Shown here piece by piece: positions 63,969-64,000 of a stretch of DNA of 64,000 bases. A program made the translations under genes and the position numbers. The first letter of the stretch is position 1. Each line of letters begins with the position of its first letter. Below the pieces are notes generated by a model. The model made no database searches, was not told the origin of the DNA, and was given only the letters and a program-made list of their open reading frames with translations. Source of the stretch: Limibacter armeniacum (lineage in GTDB: Bacteria; Bacteroidota; Bacteroidia; Cytophagales; Flammeovirgaceae); contig NZ_JBAJNO010000009.1 of the NCBI RefSeq assembly GCF_036880985.1, positions 2,826,501 through 2,890,500 on the forward strand, given 5' to 3'.

Positions 63969-64000
63969 ATGAATAATCATGTGAATGTAGCAGTTCAGGT
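63969..64000 (+). CDS. Start of a further gene, cut by the window end
   Basis: An ATG frame reads MNNHVNVAVQ and runs off the window without a stop. It begins 12 nt after the GT4 stop codon, so it is probably the next gene of the same operon. Too little is present to identify it. Confidence 0.35.
   Translation, partial: MNNHVNVAVQ

Overview
This window looks like chromosomal DNA of a gliding, type IX secretion (T9SS) bearing member of the Bacteroidota, most likely a marine Cytophagales/Flammeovirga-like organism. The evidence is AT-rich DNA with weak Shine-Dalgarno sites, several TAnnTTTG-type promoter boxes, a PorP/SprF protein, T9SS C-terminal sorting domains of both type A and type B (CHU_C/gliding-motility type), a DM13 lipoprotein, an RskA-type anti-sigma factor and an IS30-like HTH protein. 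No CRISPR array, prophage, tRNA or intact insertion sequence was seen. The species cannot be named from sequence alone.

Layout. 1-2.7 kb: 3' part of a 23S rRNA, then 5S rRNA and a terminator. 2.7-17.4 kb: housekeeping and stress genes (VOC protein, Crp/Fnr regulator, glyA, lipoprotein plus beta-barrel pair, IS30-like HTH protein, two ECF sigma operons, one with RskA and one with a small membrane protein and a TonB-like protein, HAD, DUF427, SDR, 1-Cys peroxiredoxin, double UspA). 17.5-57.4 kb: a roughly 40 kb exopolysaccharide (EPS) region in several divergent blocks. 57.6-64 kb: lepA, a membrane protein, rbfA, a DUF3137 protein and a GT4 glycosyltransferase.

How the EPS region works (inference from families). 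A phosphoglycosyl transferase starts a lipid-linked unit (44.2 kb). GT2 and GT4 enzymes extend it (18.6, 45.3, 46.5, 56.2 kb). Acyltransferases decorate it (17.5, 47.4 kb), a Wzx-type flippase moves it (48.0 kb), an O-antigen-ligase/Wzy-like protein polymerises or ligates it (33.9 kb), and a Wzc-like protein with a degenerate kinase domain controls export (21.8 kb). Embedded is a four-gene set (42.1-39.4 kb) matching the mycobacterial route to polyprenyl-phosphoryl-D-arabinofuranose: UbiA/DPPR-synthase-like, DprE1-like, DprE2-like and a HAD-IB phosphatase. GT-C membrane proteins at 27.2 and 54.5 kb are candidate users of that donor; the second carries an AftB-like Asp-Asp-x-Tyr-Ile motif.

Interleaved with these genes are five large secreted proteins. 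Three are alpha/beta-hydrolase (esterase-like) proteins, one with three hydrolase repeats of which two have lost the catalytic Ser and His. Two are paralogous clan GH-A-like glycosidases. All five have signal peptides and apparent T9SS C-terminal domains, and one sits directly behind its own PorP/SprF partner. The most interesting proposal is an EPS system that makes an acylated, possibly D-arabinofuranose-containing polymer and co-encodes T9SS-secreted glycosidases, esterases and pseudo-esterases to bind, trim or anchor it.
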